Positions 17,301-25,782 of a DNA stretch of 64,000 nucleotides are shown piece after piece. Within the stretch, counting starts at the first letter, position 1. Every line of letters begins with the position of its first letter. Made by a program: the position numbers and the translations under genes. This stretch comes from Pseudoalteromonas galatheae (GTDB taxonomy: Bacteria > Pseudomonadota > Gammaproteobacteria > Enterobacterales > Alteromonadaceae), in the NCBI RefSeq assembly GCF_005886105.2, contig NZ_PNCO02000001.1, forward strand, positions 2,849,001 through 2,913,000. Reading direction: 5' to 3'. The notes beneath the pieces were generated by a model, which was given only the letters and a program-made list of their open reading frames with translations, did not search any database and was not told the DNA's origin.

Positions 17301-18897
17301 CCGAAACTGTTAACTGCCCTTGCGCTCTTAATGTGCTGGTGTCGTCAGCCAGTGCTGCAATCGCTTGCTCATTATTTTGCGCCACCACGACGGCACGATG
17401 GGTTAGGCCTTTCCTACCGACTTGCAAAGTGTAAGCACTGTCTTGCCACAAAGGCTGAGTGCTTGCTTGCTTAAACCAAGTTGCTAACTGCTCGCGGCGA
17501 CTGGCCAGTGCAGTTTTGGTATGGCCTGACAGCGGTAAGATTTGCCAGTTGCGCTGCGACTGCGTCGCACGTTGAACAGGTGGCTCCTCAAGGACCACAT
17601 GCACATTGGTGCCACCAATACCGAATGAACTCACCCCAGCACGGCGTGGGCCTGTTTCATTTGACCAAGGCGTCAGCTTATCCGCGACATAAAACGGGCT
17701 ATTGGCAAAGTCAATTTCTGGGTTAGCTTGCTTGTAGTGCAAACTCGGCGGGATTTTTCCGTGCTTCACTGTCAGCGCGGCCTTAATTAGCCCGGTAACC
17801 CCTGCGGCTGCATCTAGGTGACCAACATTCGATTTTACCGAGCCTACAGCACAATATTGCGTTTGCTCAGTATCCATTCGGTAGGCGCGGGTGAGCGCAG
17901 CAATTTCAATGGGGTCCCCAATCACCGTGCCGGTACCATGCGCTTCAACGTAACCAATGCTCTCTGCTGGGGTGTCAGCCATTTCCAGTGCCGCGGCGAT
18001 AACTTCAGCCTGCCCATCCACACTAGGTGCGGTGTAACCTGCTTTAGTATTACCGTCATTATTCATTGCAGAGCCTTTGATCACGGCATAAATGGTATCG
18101 CCATCAGCCATCGCATCTTCAAGGCGTTTGAGCACCACGACACCAGAGCCAGAACCAATTACCGTCCCTTGAGAATCTGCGTCAAACGGACGACAGTGAC
18201 CATCTGGAGACAAAATTGCGCCAGGTTGATATACATAACCGCCCTGATGCAAAAAGTTCAACCACGAGCCGCCAGCCAAGGTCATATCTGACTCATAATT
18301 CAATAATGAACGTATCGCCATGTGGACTGCAGCCAAAGAGGTTGAGCACGCTGTTTGTACCGTTACTGCCGGACCCTTTAGGTTTAGTTTGTAGGCCAAC
18401 GTCATGGTCATGGCATCTTTGTTATTGCCGTTCATCAGCGCTTGTAGCTGCGAGATATTACCAAGATCGCTAAAACGGCCACTTTGCATCAAATTAGAGA
18501 TTAGATAAGTGTTTACGCCACAGCCGCCATAGACACCTATTGGAAAGTCACACTTGTCACCATCGTAGCCAGCATTTTCCAGCGCCTGCCAAGCAGTTTC
18601 TAAAAAGAGACGTTGCTGTGGGTCAAGCTCTTCGGCTTCACGCGGTGAATAGCCAAAAAATGACGCGTCAAACTTGTCTTGATCAGGCAACAATGCACAC
18701 CGAGGGACAAAGTTGGGGTCAGCAATAGTCGCTTCCGGCACCCCAAGTTCACGTAATTCTGCCTCTGTGAAGGTTTTGATTGATTCCACCCCGTTTTTTA
18801 GGTTTTCCCACAGGGCATCTACGTTCTCAGCTCCTGGGAAACGACCTGCTAGGCCGACAATGGCAATATCTGTGCTTGAATAAGTTTCTGTAGTCAT
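14359..18897 (-). CDS. Type I polyketide synthase (KS-AT-KR-ACP)
   Basis: One PKS module of 1512 aa. KS: Cys184 in TACSTS, His320 in EAHGTGT, His360 in NVGHLDAA. AT: Ser634 in GHSIGEY, and HAFH at 735-738, the motif of malonyl- rather than methylmalonyl-specific ATs. KR: ~1150-1340, NADPH site TGGLGGVG at 1160-1167, catalytic Ser1289, Tyr1302 and Asn1306. ACP: Ser1455 in GGDS. There is no DH, ER or methyltransferase. The module should add one malonyl unit to the aminoacyl chain and reduce the ketone, giving a statine-like gamma-amino-beta-hydroxy acid unit. No LDD motif marks the KR as B-type. It lies between the loading NRPS and the serine module with 2-bp gaps, matching the expected order of chain growth. 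Confidence 0.95.
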   Translation of the reverse strand: MTTETYSSTDIAIVGLAGRFPGAENVDALWENLKNGVESIKTFTEAELRELGVPEATIADPNFVPRCALLPDQDKFDASFFGYSPREAEELDPQQRLFLETAWQALENAGYDGDKCDFPIGVYGGCGVNTYLISNLMQSGRFSDLGNISQLQALMNGNNKDAMTMTLAYKLNLKGPAVTVQTACSTSLAAVHMAIRSLLNYESDMTLAGGSWLNFLHQGGYVYQPGAILSPDGHCRPFDADSQGTVIGSGSGVVVLKRLEDAMADGDTIYAVIKGSAMNNDGNTKAGYTAPSVDGQAEVIAAALEMADTPAESIGYVEAHGTGTVIGDPIEIAALTRAYRMDTEQTQYCAVGSVKSNVGHLDAAAGVTGLIKAALTVKHGKIPPSLHYKQANPEIDFANSPFYVADKLTPWSNETGPRRAGVSSFGIGGTNVHVVLEEPPVQRATQSQRNWQILPLSGHTKTALASRREQLATWFKQASTQPLWQDSAYTLQVGRKGLTHRAVVVAQNNEQAIAALADDTSTLRAQGQLTVSGDRPVTFMFPGQGSQHINMARALYESESVFRDAFDRCREGLIAHVGQDIKDLIFVDEADVEHGAAQLKQTSVTQPVLFAVEYALAQQWLAWGVKPSAMIGHSIGEYVAACIAGVFSLEDALYLVAKRGEFIQAQAPGCMLSVALSEAALAPYLDTDNLEHKVELAAVNSPENCVVSGSEQAIAALSNRLTEQGVVVQPLHVSHAFHSSLVSDAGEQLAKLIAQVQRNAPSIPFVSNVTGTWITDQQATDPQYWAQHLAQAVRFNQGLRTIVNLDNPASENGLEQTVLLEVGPSNTLSQLAGRDAEVKAQTSIVTSLPHPRKAQETEQHFALALGRLWIEGVEIDWDALYEQTPHRVALPVYPFERKRFWIEADANIVAQNNHNALAPKPIEQWCYIPSYKRSVPDLTQPVELGCTLLFETQHKACDLLLDKLHTQSDKLIRVKLGQAFQQESDNEFVIRAAQLSDYQQLIASVNQIHGPVSHIFHLWSLPTSEPADLNQTQQQGMMSLIALAQALESQQLGQPVNLSVVSQGLADVSGNDEISPAQSMLLGPCKVIPQEFPHIQCQLVDFGAQLYGDWVDWLLSEQHGEAGEVVAYRSYHRWLMGFEATAKPKQNEAIYRQGGVYLITGGLGGVGLVMAEHLAEHYQAKLVLLGRSTPSEAQQQKLAQLQSFGAQVLVKQADVADFEQMAEVVAQAHQQFGQINGVIHAAGSGATSLISSTDAAFVEQMFAAKVVGTQHLLALFNEQSLDFMVLCSSLASIAGGLSKAAYASANAYLDGIAQQYAQRLVQTGGYPILAVNWDSWREVGMAGDMDMPDGVGIAPQQGIEVMERILSAPILPQVAVSTLDLPARLEATKGNLLDAELTMADAAPRSGGYERPELSTPYVAPEDDLQVGIAQVWSAMLGIEQIGIHDNLFELGGDSLMGVQIMSQLSNKFEVTLSPASFFKDPTILGLARVIEAILIQELQQELAEELAEGAK

Positions 18898-18899
18898 GC

Positions 18900-21800
18900 T
18901 TAGCTTTCCACTTTAGTGCGTGTTTTTTTCAAGAAGGCTTGGCGCTGGCGTTGACCGCGCGCCGATGCTTTTTTCATCTCTTTGGCAACTGCTTGCTGTG
19001 CATTTGCAGCGCCTTCAGGTGTACGTTGTTCAAAGTAAGTGGCCATGGCACTTACGGTTGTCATATGAAACAGTTCTAACATGGTCAATTTACAGCTAAA
19101 TTCGGCTTCAAGACGTTGCTGAATTTGACCAAACAATAGGGAGTGACCGCCCAAGTCAAAGAAGTTGTCATGCAGGCCAATTTGTTTCGCATCTAGACCT
19201 AGCACTTCCGCCCAAATCGCAGCGACTTTCTTTGCTAAGCCGCCTGTTGGTACTTGATGGCTTTCACCACTCCCCCACTGAGGTTCGGGTAAATGATGAC
19301 GGTCAATTTTGCCATTGGCCGTCACTGGCAAGTTTGCCAATACGGTGATACAGCTCGGAACCATGTAGTCTGGTAGTTTTTGCAGTAAACTTTGCTTCAG
19401 TGTTTGCGCGCTTGGTAATACGCCTTGGCCATTCGCCTTAGCGCCAACATAAGCCACTAAATGTGTCCCTGAATGACCATGTTGACCATCCCCATCTTTG
19501 GCCAATACAACCGCTTCTTTAATATGTGGGAGTGCCATTAATTGCGCTTCAACTTCACCAAGCTCTATTCGGAAACCACGAATTTTGACTTGATGATCGA
19601 TACGCCCTAAATATTCCAGTTCATCGTGTTGATTCCAACGAACCAAGTCTCCCGTTCGATATAAGACTTCGCCATCGCTACTGAATGGATTGGCAACAAA
19701 GCGCTCTGCGGTCAGGGCTGGACGCCCCAAATAACCACGAGCAACACCTCGACCACCCACGTAAAGTTCACCGCTTGCTCCTTGTGGTACAGGATTCAGA
19801 TCGGCGTCTAAAATATAGGCCTCACGCGCACCAATCGGCTTGCCAATTGGTACAGTGCTAACCTCATGTAGCTCACCCGGCAAACTGATCCATGCCGTTG
19901 GTGTAATAATGGTTTCAGTTGGCCCATAGGCGTTGACAATCCGAGGCGCGGAAAACGCCCGATGAGCGTCTTGATAATCTGTGCGGCTAAATTCTTCACC
20001 GCCGACAATACAGGTGCGAATTTGTTTACAGTCGTGTAAATGCGGCGTCAAAAGGCGCAAATAGGCGGGCGGTAGATGCAGTGCCGTCACCTTATGCACG
20101 TTTATTAATTCACTGACGGCCTCCACATTGAGTTGCGCTTTAGTCGCCAGCACTAACGCCCCTCCTTTGATCAGTGGCGTCATCCACTGCTCACCTGCGG
20201 CATCAAAGTTAATCGAAAAGAACTGCAGCTCCGTGTGCTCGCTATCCACTCCGTATACGTCAACCATATTTTGAATATGCATGGACAATGGGCCATGCGT
20301 AACGGCAACCCCTTTGGGCAACCCGGTCGAACCTGAGGTGTAAATAACATAAGCCAAGTGCTGGGAGTGTGATGCAATCGTAGGGTTAGTCGTTGCAAAG
20401 TCGCCAAGCGCTATATGCTCGTATGCAAGCACAGGGATGTCGTTTTCAGCGTTTGGAATATGCGCCACGAGCGCAGCATTCGTCAGCACCAACTTCACCC
20501 CGCTATCCTTCACCATATGAACAAGCCTGTCCTCCGGGTACGTCGGATCGAGTGGCACATAGGCGGCTCCCGCTTTCCAAATCGCAAATAGGGTGACATA
20601 CATCTCAATACCGCGCTCAAGTGCCATACCAACGCAATCTTCCGGCCCAATACCTCGACTTTTTAAATAGTGCGCGAGCTGGTTGGCTCGTTGATTTAAT
20701 GCGTCATAACTTACGGTTTGTTGGTTGAAGATAAGCGCGGGCGCATCTGGCGTGCGCTTCACTTGCTGCTCAAACAGTTGATAAATGATGGAGTCATCCG
20801 TTGCAACCGCAGGCCCTTTGGCAACCTGAGTCAACCACGCTTGCTCTGCCGTAGTTTGCACACATAGCTGCGCAAGTGGCGTTGCGCCAGACTCAAGCTG
20901 GGCATGTAGTAGAGCAACATATTGCTCAGCCATACGCGCTATCGTTTGCGGCAAAAATAGTGCTCTGGGATAAACAAACTCTAGCGCTACTTGATCCTCT
21001 TCCAGCTCGTAAGTTTCGAGCGTTAAGTCAAATTGCGGCGCCACTTCTAGCGGCTGCCAAGCCCGAGCTGATAAGTTAGTATCCGTTGCGACCAACGGCT
21101 GCCATGCACGAGTATCATGCTCCGTATGGCTAAACATTACCTGGAAAAGCGGATGCGTATCGACGCTACGTTCCGGCGCTAGTGCTTCGACTAGATACTC
21201 AAAAGGAACATCTTGATTTGCTTGTGCGCCCAAGACTGCAGTTTTGACTTGCGCCACAATATCTTGCAAACAAACCTGACCCGAAAACTTCGCAGGGATC
21301 ACTTGGGTATTTACAAAAAAGCCAACTAACTCTTGGAGTTGAGGCAAATGGCGGTTCGCAACTGGTATCCCCACTCGAATATCATGTTGCCCAGTATGAC
21401 GATAAAGCAACGCATGAAAACTGGCTAACATCACCATAAACAAGCTGGCGTTTTGTTTGGCCGCTTGGCGACGAAGTTGCTTAACCAGTTGAGCCGGTAA
21501 GACGACACTGTGATTTGCACCTAACAGTTGCTTGTTACTTTCAGGAGAGTGCGCTTTATTGACTCGAGGGAAATCCGTGCATAACTGCAAAATAGGTTGC
21601 TCATCGCAGGCGAGCTGTGCTTGCCACCACGCTAATTGTGCTTGCGCTGCATCGGAGGTGAGATATGAGCGCTGCCACAAAGAAAAATCTTGATAGGTGA
21701 TTGCGTCCTCTCGCACTTTACTCGCGCTCAAGGTTCCCAAATAAATATGTGCAAGTTGGTCTAGTAATATTTGCATCGATACGCCATCGGAAACGATGTG

Positions 21801-24356
21801 ATGCATCACTAGGATCAACTGATAGCCTTGCTCACCGAGATTAATTAGCGCCGCGTTGACGACATCCCCTTTAGTTAAATCAAATGCGTATTGACTCACT
21901 GTGGCAACCAATTCAGCCAATGCCGAAGCTTGCTGCGGTGCTTCAACATTACTTAAGTCAAATTGTTGCAGCGGCCAATGACCCGTTTTCGCAACCACTT
22001 GGATTGCCGTACCGAGTTCATCGGTATCAAAGCGTGTGCGCAGCGCTTGGTGTTCAGCCACCAGAGTATTTAATGCGTTTTGCAAGCGCGTAGCGTCTAT
22101 ATCTGAGTGTAGGTTGATGCGCGCACCAATATTGTAAGCACTGCTATGGGGCTCTAGTTGCCATAAAAACCATAGTCTCGCTTGCGCATGAGACATTGGA
22201 ACGGCCTGCTCAACTCCATACTCATTGGCAATAATGGAATTGATTGATGACACGTCGGAAGCTTCTTTAGCCACCAGCTGTTGACGTTGTGACGCGGCCA
22301 AAATAGCATCGGCTTGCTCGCCTAAGCGCAAACAATGAAATATTTCTGTAGGATCAAACTTCACTTGCCAGTGCTGCTCAATGGCGTGAATTAACTGCAC
22401 CGCTTTTAACGAATTACCGCCTTCTGCTAGAAAGTGTGCGTCGCGACTAAAGTCACTCTTACGGTTGAGTACGGCTTGCCAGATATTGGCCAGTGCTTGC
22501 TCGTGTTCTGATAAAGGTGCTGGGGCCAAAGTATCTGCCAGTGTTTGACCACGCACCAGCTGATTATGTGCATAAATCGCATAAGCCTTATCAGCATTAT
22601 CTTCTGACAGTTCCGCAGCAGCACTCAGTTCAGCGGCTTGCGTCCACATTTGCTTGCAGGCGCTACGCTGCAATTTGCCACTGGACGTTTTTGGCAAGCT
22701 TGCAGGTTGCATCATCAAAACGCCTGTGACGGACTCATCACAATATTCTGCAACGATTTCCTTTAAGCGATTAACCAACAACTGCGGACTCACTTGGCGC
22801 TGAACCTTGCGCGCAATTTCTAGGGCCACGCCAACGCCTTCACTATGGTTATCCGTGGCTGCAAATACCGCGATCCGACCTTTACGGGCGAACTCAAATT
22901 CAGCTTCGATAATTTTTTCAATATCCTGAGGATAGATATTGCGACCATGAGAAATGATCAAATCCTTGATGCGGCCAACAATGTATAGTTGATTATCTTG
23001 CCACACTCCTAAGTCCCCGGTGCGAAGCCAGCGCGCTTGCTCATGTTCTACAAAGGTGTCAGCCGTTGCAGCTGGGTTTTGCCAATAGCCCTGAGCAATA
23101 CTCGGCCCCGATACCCAAATTTCACCCACATGTCCTGCCGGCAATGCCGCCTTGGTCGTGCTGTCAGTGATCCGTATACTATGATGTGAAGCAGGTACGC
23201 CACAGGCTACCTGTTTTACGCCGTGCTCAGCTTGTTGTGCGATACCTTGTGCAAGTGAGGCAGCAGAAAGTGACTGTACCATTAGGCCAGATTGTCTTTT
23301 TGGGCCAGTAACAAATAAGGTTGCTTCAGCCAATCCATAACAAGGGTATATGGCTTGAGGATTAAAACCTGCAGGCGTGGCTTGTGCAAAAAAGCTATCA
23401 AGCGTATCAACCCTTACAGGCTCTGCGCCACTAAAGGCCACTTGCCAAGAAGACAGATCCAAATTCGCCATTGCGCTTGGTCTTATCCTTTCAACACACA
23501 AGCGATAACCAAAATCTGGACCACCGCTTGACGTACCTCGGTGTCTAGCAATTGCTTCAAGCCAGCGAATTGGTTTTTCAAGGAAGTAGCGAGGCGACAT
23601 CAAGACACATTTTGAGCCATTGAATAAAGGCAAAATCAAGCCAGCCATTAATCCCATATCGTGGTACAGAGGCAACCAAGACACCACAACCTCGTCAGCT
23701 ATCACCCCACTCCCTTCGCTAATGGCAATTTCATTTGCAATCAAATTACCGTGACTCACCATAACGCCCTTTGGTGCTGCCGTTGAGCCTGAGGTATATT
23801 GTAGAAATGCCAACTCTTGTGGTTGTGGCGTATGCGCTTGCCAGTAGGTATTCTCTTGATAATTTAACTGGTCAACAAACATTAAACTTGCAGCATTCAG
23901 ACCGCTGTTGCTCATTTCTTGTTTGGCTAGTTCAACTAACTGATGATCTGCAGAATGCGCTAAAATAGCGGTTGCTTGACAATTTAACGCAATCCCAACA
24001 ACGCGCTGAATATGCTGAGAACGTGAAGATTCGGGAACAAATAAAGGGACCGCGATAAGACCTGCATAAAGGCATGCGAAGAAGCTGATAACATAGTGCT
24101 CATTGTTATCTAGCATCAACAGCACGCGATCACCTTGACGACACTGTAGCTGCAGCTCGGCCGCAAGTCTTTTAATCTGTATATCTAATTCACCATAGGT
24201 AAATGAGCGCTCATCCAGCACACCTTCTTTGTCACTAACGACCACCAGCGCGGTTTTATCCGCTTGGATCTGGGCAAGGTGTTGTAAACGCTCAACCATG
24301 CTGTGGGGCGTCTCGCCCGTGAGATACGGGTTTAGTTGTAATGGCTTGTGTTGCAT
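18900..24356 (-). CDS. Fatty-acyl-AMP ligase/NRPS loading protein (FAAL-T-C-A-T)
   Basis: Initiation protein of 1818 aa. Residues ~1-575 are a fatty-acyl-AMP ligase (YTSGSTAAPKGVMV, SWLPLYHDMGL, YGLAEAT), then an acyl carrier (Ser649 in GGNS), C domain (~715-1150, HHIVSDG at 852-858), A domain (~1205-1690) and T domain (Ser1739 in GGHS). A ~30-residue basic tail rich in K, R and Q ends the protein and may dock the PKS. By family the FAAL activates a free fatty acid as acyl-AMP and passes it to the carrier; the C domain then N-acylates the first amino acid, giving an amphiphilic product. The A-domain code by eye is D-A-E-H-I-G-A-I-T, which I cannot assign; a basic or polar residue is possible. 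The gene begins after a 143-bp gap from the thioesterase gene, with GAGG about 12 nt before the ATG. Confidence 0.95.
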   Translation of the reverse strand: MQHKPLQLNPYLTGETPHSMVERLQHLAQIQADKTALVVVSDKEGVLDERSFTYGELDIQIKRLAAELQLQCRQGDRVLLMLDNNEHYVISFFACLYAGLIAVPLFVPESSRSQHIQRVVGIALNCQATAILAHSADHQLVELAKQEMSNSGLNAASLMFVDQLNYQENTYWQAHTPQPQELAFLQYTSGSTAAPKGVMVSHGNLIANEIAISEGSGVIADEVVVSWLPLYHDMGLMAGLILPLFNGSKCVLMSPRYFLEKPIRWLEAIARHRGTSSGGPDFGYRLCVERIRPSAMANLDLSSWQVAFSGAEPVRVDTLDSFFAQATPAGFNPQAIYPCYGLAEATLFVTGPKRQSGLMVQSLSAASLAQGIAQQAEHGVKQVACGVPASHHSIRITDSTTKAALPAGHVGEIWVSGPSIAQGYWQNPAATADTFVEHEQARWLRTGDLGVWQDNQLYIVGRIKDLIISHGRNIYPQDIEKIIEAEFEFARKGRIAVFAATDNHSEGVGVALEIARKVQRQVSPQLLVNRLKEIVAEYCDESVTGVLMMQPASLPKTSSGKLQRSACKQMWTQAAELSAAAELSEDNADKAYAIYAHNQLVRGQTLADTLAPAPLSEHEQALANIWQAVLNRKSDFSRDAHFLAEGGNSLKAVQLIHAIEQHWQVKFDPTEIFHCLRLGEQADAILAASQRQQLVAKEASDVSSINSIIANEYGVEQAVPMSHAQARLWFLWQLEPHSSAYNIGARINLHSDIDATRLQNALNTLVAEHQALRTRFDTDELGTAIQVVAKTGHWPLQQFDLSNVEAPQQASALAELVATVSQYAFDLTKGDVVNAALINLGEQGYQLILVMHHIVSDGVSMQILLDQLAHIYLGTLSASKVREDAITYQDFSLWQRSYLTSDAAQAQLAWWQAQLACDEQPILQLCTDFPRVNKAHSPESNKQLLGANHSVVLPAQLVKQLRRQAAKQNASLFMVMLASFHALLYRHTGQHDIRVGIPVANRHLPQLQELVGFFVNTQVIPAKFSGQVCLQDIVAQVKTAVLGAQANQDVPFEYLVEALAPERSVDTHPLFQVMFSHTEHDTRAWQPLVATDTNLSARAWQPLEVAPQFDLTLETYELEEDQVALEFVYPRALFLPQTIARMAEQYVALLHAQLESGATPLAQLCVQTTAEQAWLTQVAKGPAVATDDSIIYQLFEQQVKRTPDAPALIFNQQTVSYDALNQRANQLAHYLKSRGIGPEDCVGMALERGIEMYVTLFAIWKAGAAYVPLDPTYPEDRLVHMVKDSGVKLVLTNAALVAHIPNAENDIPVLAYEHIALGDFATTNPTIASHSQHLAYVIYTSGSTGLPKGVAVTHGPLSMHIQNMVDVYGVDSEHTELQFFSINFDAAGEQWMTPLIKGGALVLATKAQLNVEAVSELINVHKVTALHLPPAYLRLLTPHLHDCKQIRTCIVGGEEFSRTDYQDAHRAFSAPRIVNAYGPTETIITPTAWISLPGELHEVSTVPIGKPIGAREAYILDADLNPVPQGASGELYVGGRGVARGYLGRPALTAERFVANPFSSDGEVLYRTGDLVRWNQHDELEYLGRIDHQVKIRGFRIELGEVEAQLMALPHIKEAVVLAKDGDGQHGHSGTHLVAYVGAKANGQGVLPSAQTLKQSLLQKLPDYMVPSCITVLANLPVTANGKIDRHHLPEPQWGSGESHQVPTGGLAKKVAAIWAEVLGLDAKQIGLHDNFFDLGGHSLLFGQIQQRLEAEFSCKLTMLELFHMTTVSAMATYFEQRTPEGAANAQQAVAKEMKKASARGQRQRQAFLKKTRTKVES

Positions 24357-24499
24357 ATTGCAGCTCTACCTCAATTTTTCTAAATGGGCTCGCGACTAGA
24401 GACAAGATTAAAAAGCGAACCGACTAAACAATTAATGTCACCAAGTGTTTAATGCTGTGTGATAACCCAAGTCCTCAAGTGCAGCGCTTGGTTTTACTC

Positions 24500-25234
24500 T
24501 CAACAACTGACCAAAGAAGCCGCTGATGCATTGTTGCGACTCAATGTTTGCTCAAGCGCGGACAACACTGAGGCTTGGGCACTGTGAATATAAAAATGCC
24601 CACCAGCGAAACCTTGTTGCGATAATGGATGACGGGCGTGTTGCTGCCAGGCCAGTACTTCGCTTACACTGATTAAGTCATCGTGACCATAAAAAGTGGT
24701 TACCGGCACGGTTATTTGCGAAGGGATCGGTGGCGTAAACGAGCGCAATGCGCGATAGTCAGCGGCCAGCACCTCAAGCGTCATCTGCAATAAATCAGCA
24801 TTATCAAATAACATGTCTGGCGTTCCTCCCTGCGCTCGCAATTCAGTAATGAGCGCTTGCCTATCGTTAGGCTCTGGGTAGCGCTCGGGATGAATAAACT
24901 GTGGCGCAGGACACGCCGATAGCATCAAGGTCTTAGGCAAAGGTAAATTGCGCTGTTGCAACTGCAGTGTTACGCCATAGGCAAGCAAAGCTCCCATGCT
25001 ATGGCCAAAAAAAGCATAATCACCGGTCATCTCATGCTGATAACATTGGAGGATCGCATTCACTTGTTCGCGATAGTTTTCGACTTTCGGTTCATCTAAC
25101 CTTGGGCCTCTCCCTGCAAGCTCAATGGGTACTAACTTTATCCAGCTAGGTAATTGCCGACTCCAACGTAAGTACATGGAGGCACTCGCCCCAGCACAAG
25201 GCAGGCACAGCAGCTTGATGCTTGGCGTGCTCAC
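24500..25234 (-). CDS. Type II thioesterase (siderophore/NRPS editing)
   Basis: Protein of 244 aa with the alpha/beta-hydrolase motif GHSMG (Ser79) and a C-terminal GGHFYIH carrying the catalytic His. It resembles GrsT/PchC-type stand-alone thioesterases that hydrolyse misloaded acyl groups from carrier domains in the cytoplasm. Its ATG overlaps the stop of the mbtH-like gene (ATGA), so the two are translationally coupled, and it precedes the loading NRPS in the same operon. The role in proofreading this assembly line is inferred from family and context. Confidence 0.93.
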   Translation of the reverse strand: MSTPSIKLLCLPCAGASASMYLRWSRQLPSWIKLVPIELAGRGPRLDEPKVENYREQVNAILQCYQHEMTGDYAFFGHSMGALLAYGVTLQLQQRNLPLPKTLMLSACPAPQFIHPERYPEPNDRQALITELRAQGGTPDMLFDNADLLQMTLEVLAADYRALRSFTPPIPSQITVPVTTFYGHDDLISVSEVLAWQQHARHPLSQQGFAGGHFYIHSAQASVLSALEQTLSRNNASAASLVSC

Positions 25235-25467
25235 GCGTCACCTTGTTGCGCTTGCTCAGCCATCCACTGACGCAAAGAGGCAGGACGCATATCGGTCCAG
25301 TGCTCGTTAATGTAGTTTTGCACGTGGGCCTTATCGCCCTGAACGCCAGCTACGGCTTGCCAACCTGCAGGTACTGCTTTCCACTCGGGCCAAATTGAAT
25401 ATTGTTCTTCTTGATTAATAAGCACGATGAAGGTTTCATCTTCGCGGTCAAAACAGCTCACAGACAT
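25231..25467 (-). CDS. MbtH-like protein
   Basis: Small NRPS accessory protein. Family signatures are visible: [19 protein letters not shown] and [15 protein letters not shown]. MbtH proteins bind A domains and support their folding or activity. The frame is open upstream to an ATG at 25539 (102 aa). I prefer the ATG at 25467 (78 aa) because the protein then begins [10 protein letters not shown], where the family normally starts, and because AGGAG lies about 6 nt before this ATG. The upstream ATG has GGAG 11 nt away. The 243-bp region above the upstream ATG probably carries the promoter of the biosynthetic genes. At ~25617 on the plus strand an AATGCGAAT stretch resembles one half of a Fur site, but the second half is poor, so iron control is not shown. 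Confidence 0.92.
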   Translation of the reverse strand: MSVSCFDREDETFIVLINQEEQYSIWPEWKAVPAGWQAVAGVQGDKAHVQNYINEHWTDMRPASLRQWMAEQAQQGDA

Positions 25468-25572
25468 GACATCTCCTGATAAATATTGCACTGCTACTAG
25501 AGGCAGTTGGTTTACATTCTGATGAGATTGGGTAGCCATGAGGTATGTATCTCCGTGCTACCTTCTCAACAT

Positions 25573-25587
25573 GCCAATAAATTTGGC
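25573..25587. promoter_or_regulatory. Small palindrome in the leader of the biosynthetic genes
   Basis: GCCAA-TAAAT-TTGGC lies 34 bp upstream of the longer mbtH start, inside the gap that probably holds a promoter. An operator function is only suggested by position and symmetry. Confidence 0.2.
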
Positions 25588-25731
25588 GATATTGCCTCTG
25601 TAGACGAATAGAAATGCGAATTGTTTAAAGAAAAAAGCGCCTATATTCTGATTTTTTACCAGTGCAGATAATTGAACGCGTATAGGAGGGGGGGTTGCGG
25701 ACTGAATATGCTTAACTGCCAGGCTGTTATC

Positions 25732-25775
25732 AAGTTGAACGCAGTGGCAGTGTCAACTGGCACTGCGCTCAACTT
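25732..25775. other. Hairpin downstream of the ABC exporter gene
   Basis: A 15-bp inverted repeat with one mismatch (AAGTTGAACGCAGTG / CACTGCGCTCAACTT) starts 8 bp after the exporter stop. No U-run follows on the minus strand, so it may be an mRNA-stabilising or partial-termination hairpin that lowers read-through into mbtH. Confidence 0.5.
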
Positions 25776-25782
25776 TAACCAC

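Noticed and set aside
25540..25782. Fur box controlling the NRPS operon
   Set aside because: Only one half (AATGCGAAT) fits; the second half is poor. Also no good Fur site was found before the exporter, the receptor or the reductase.
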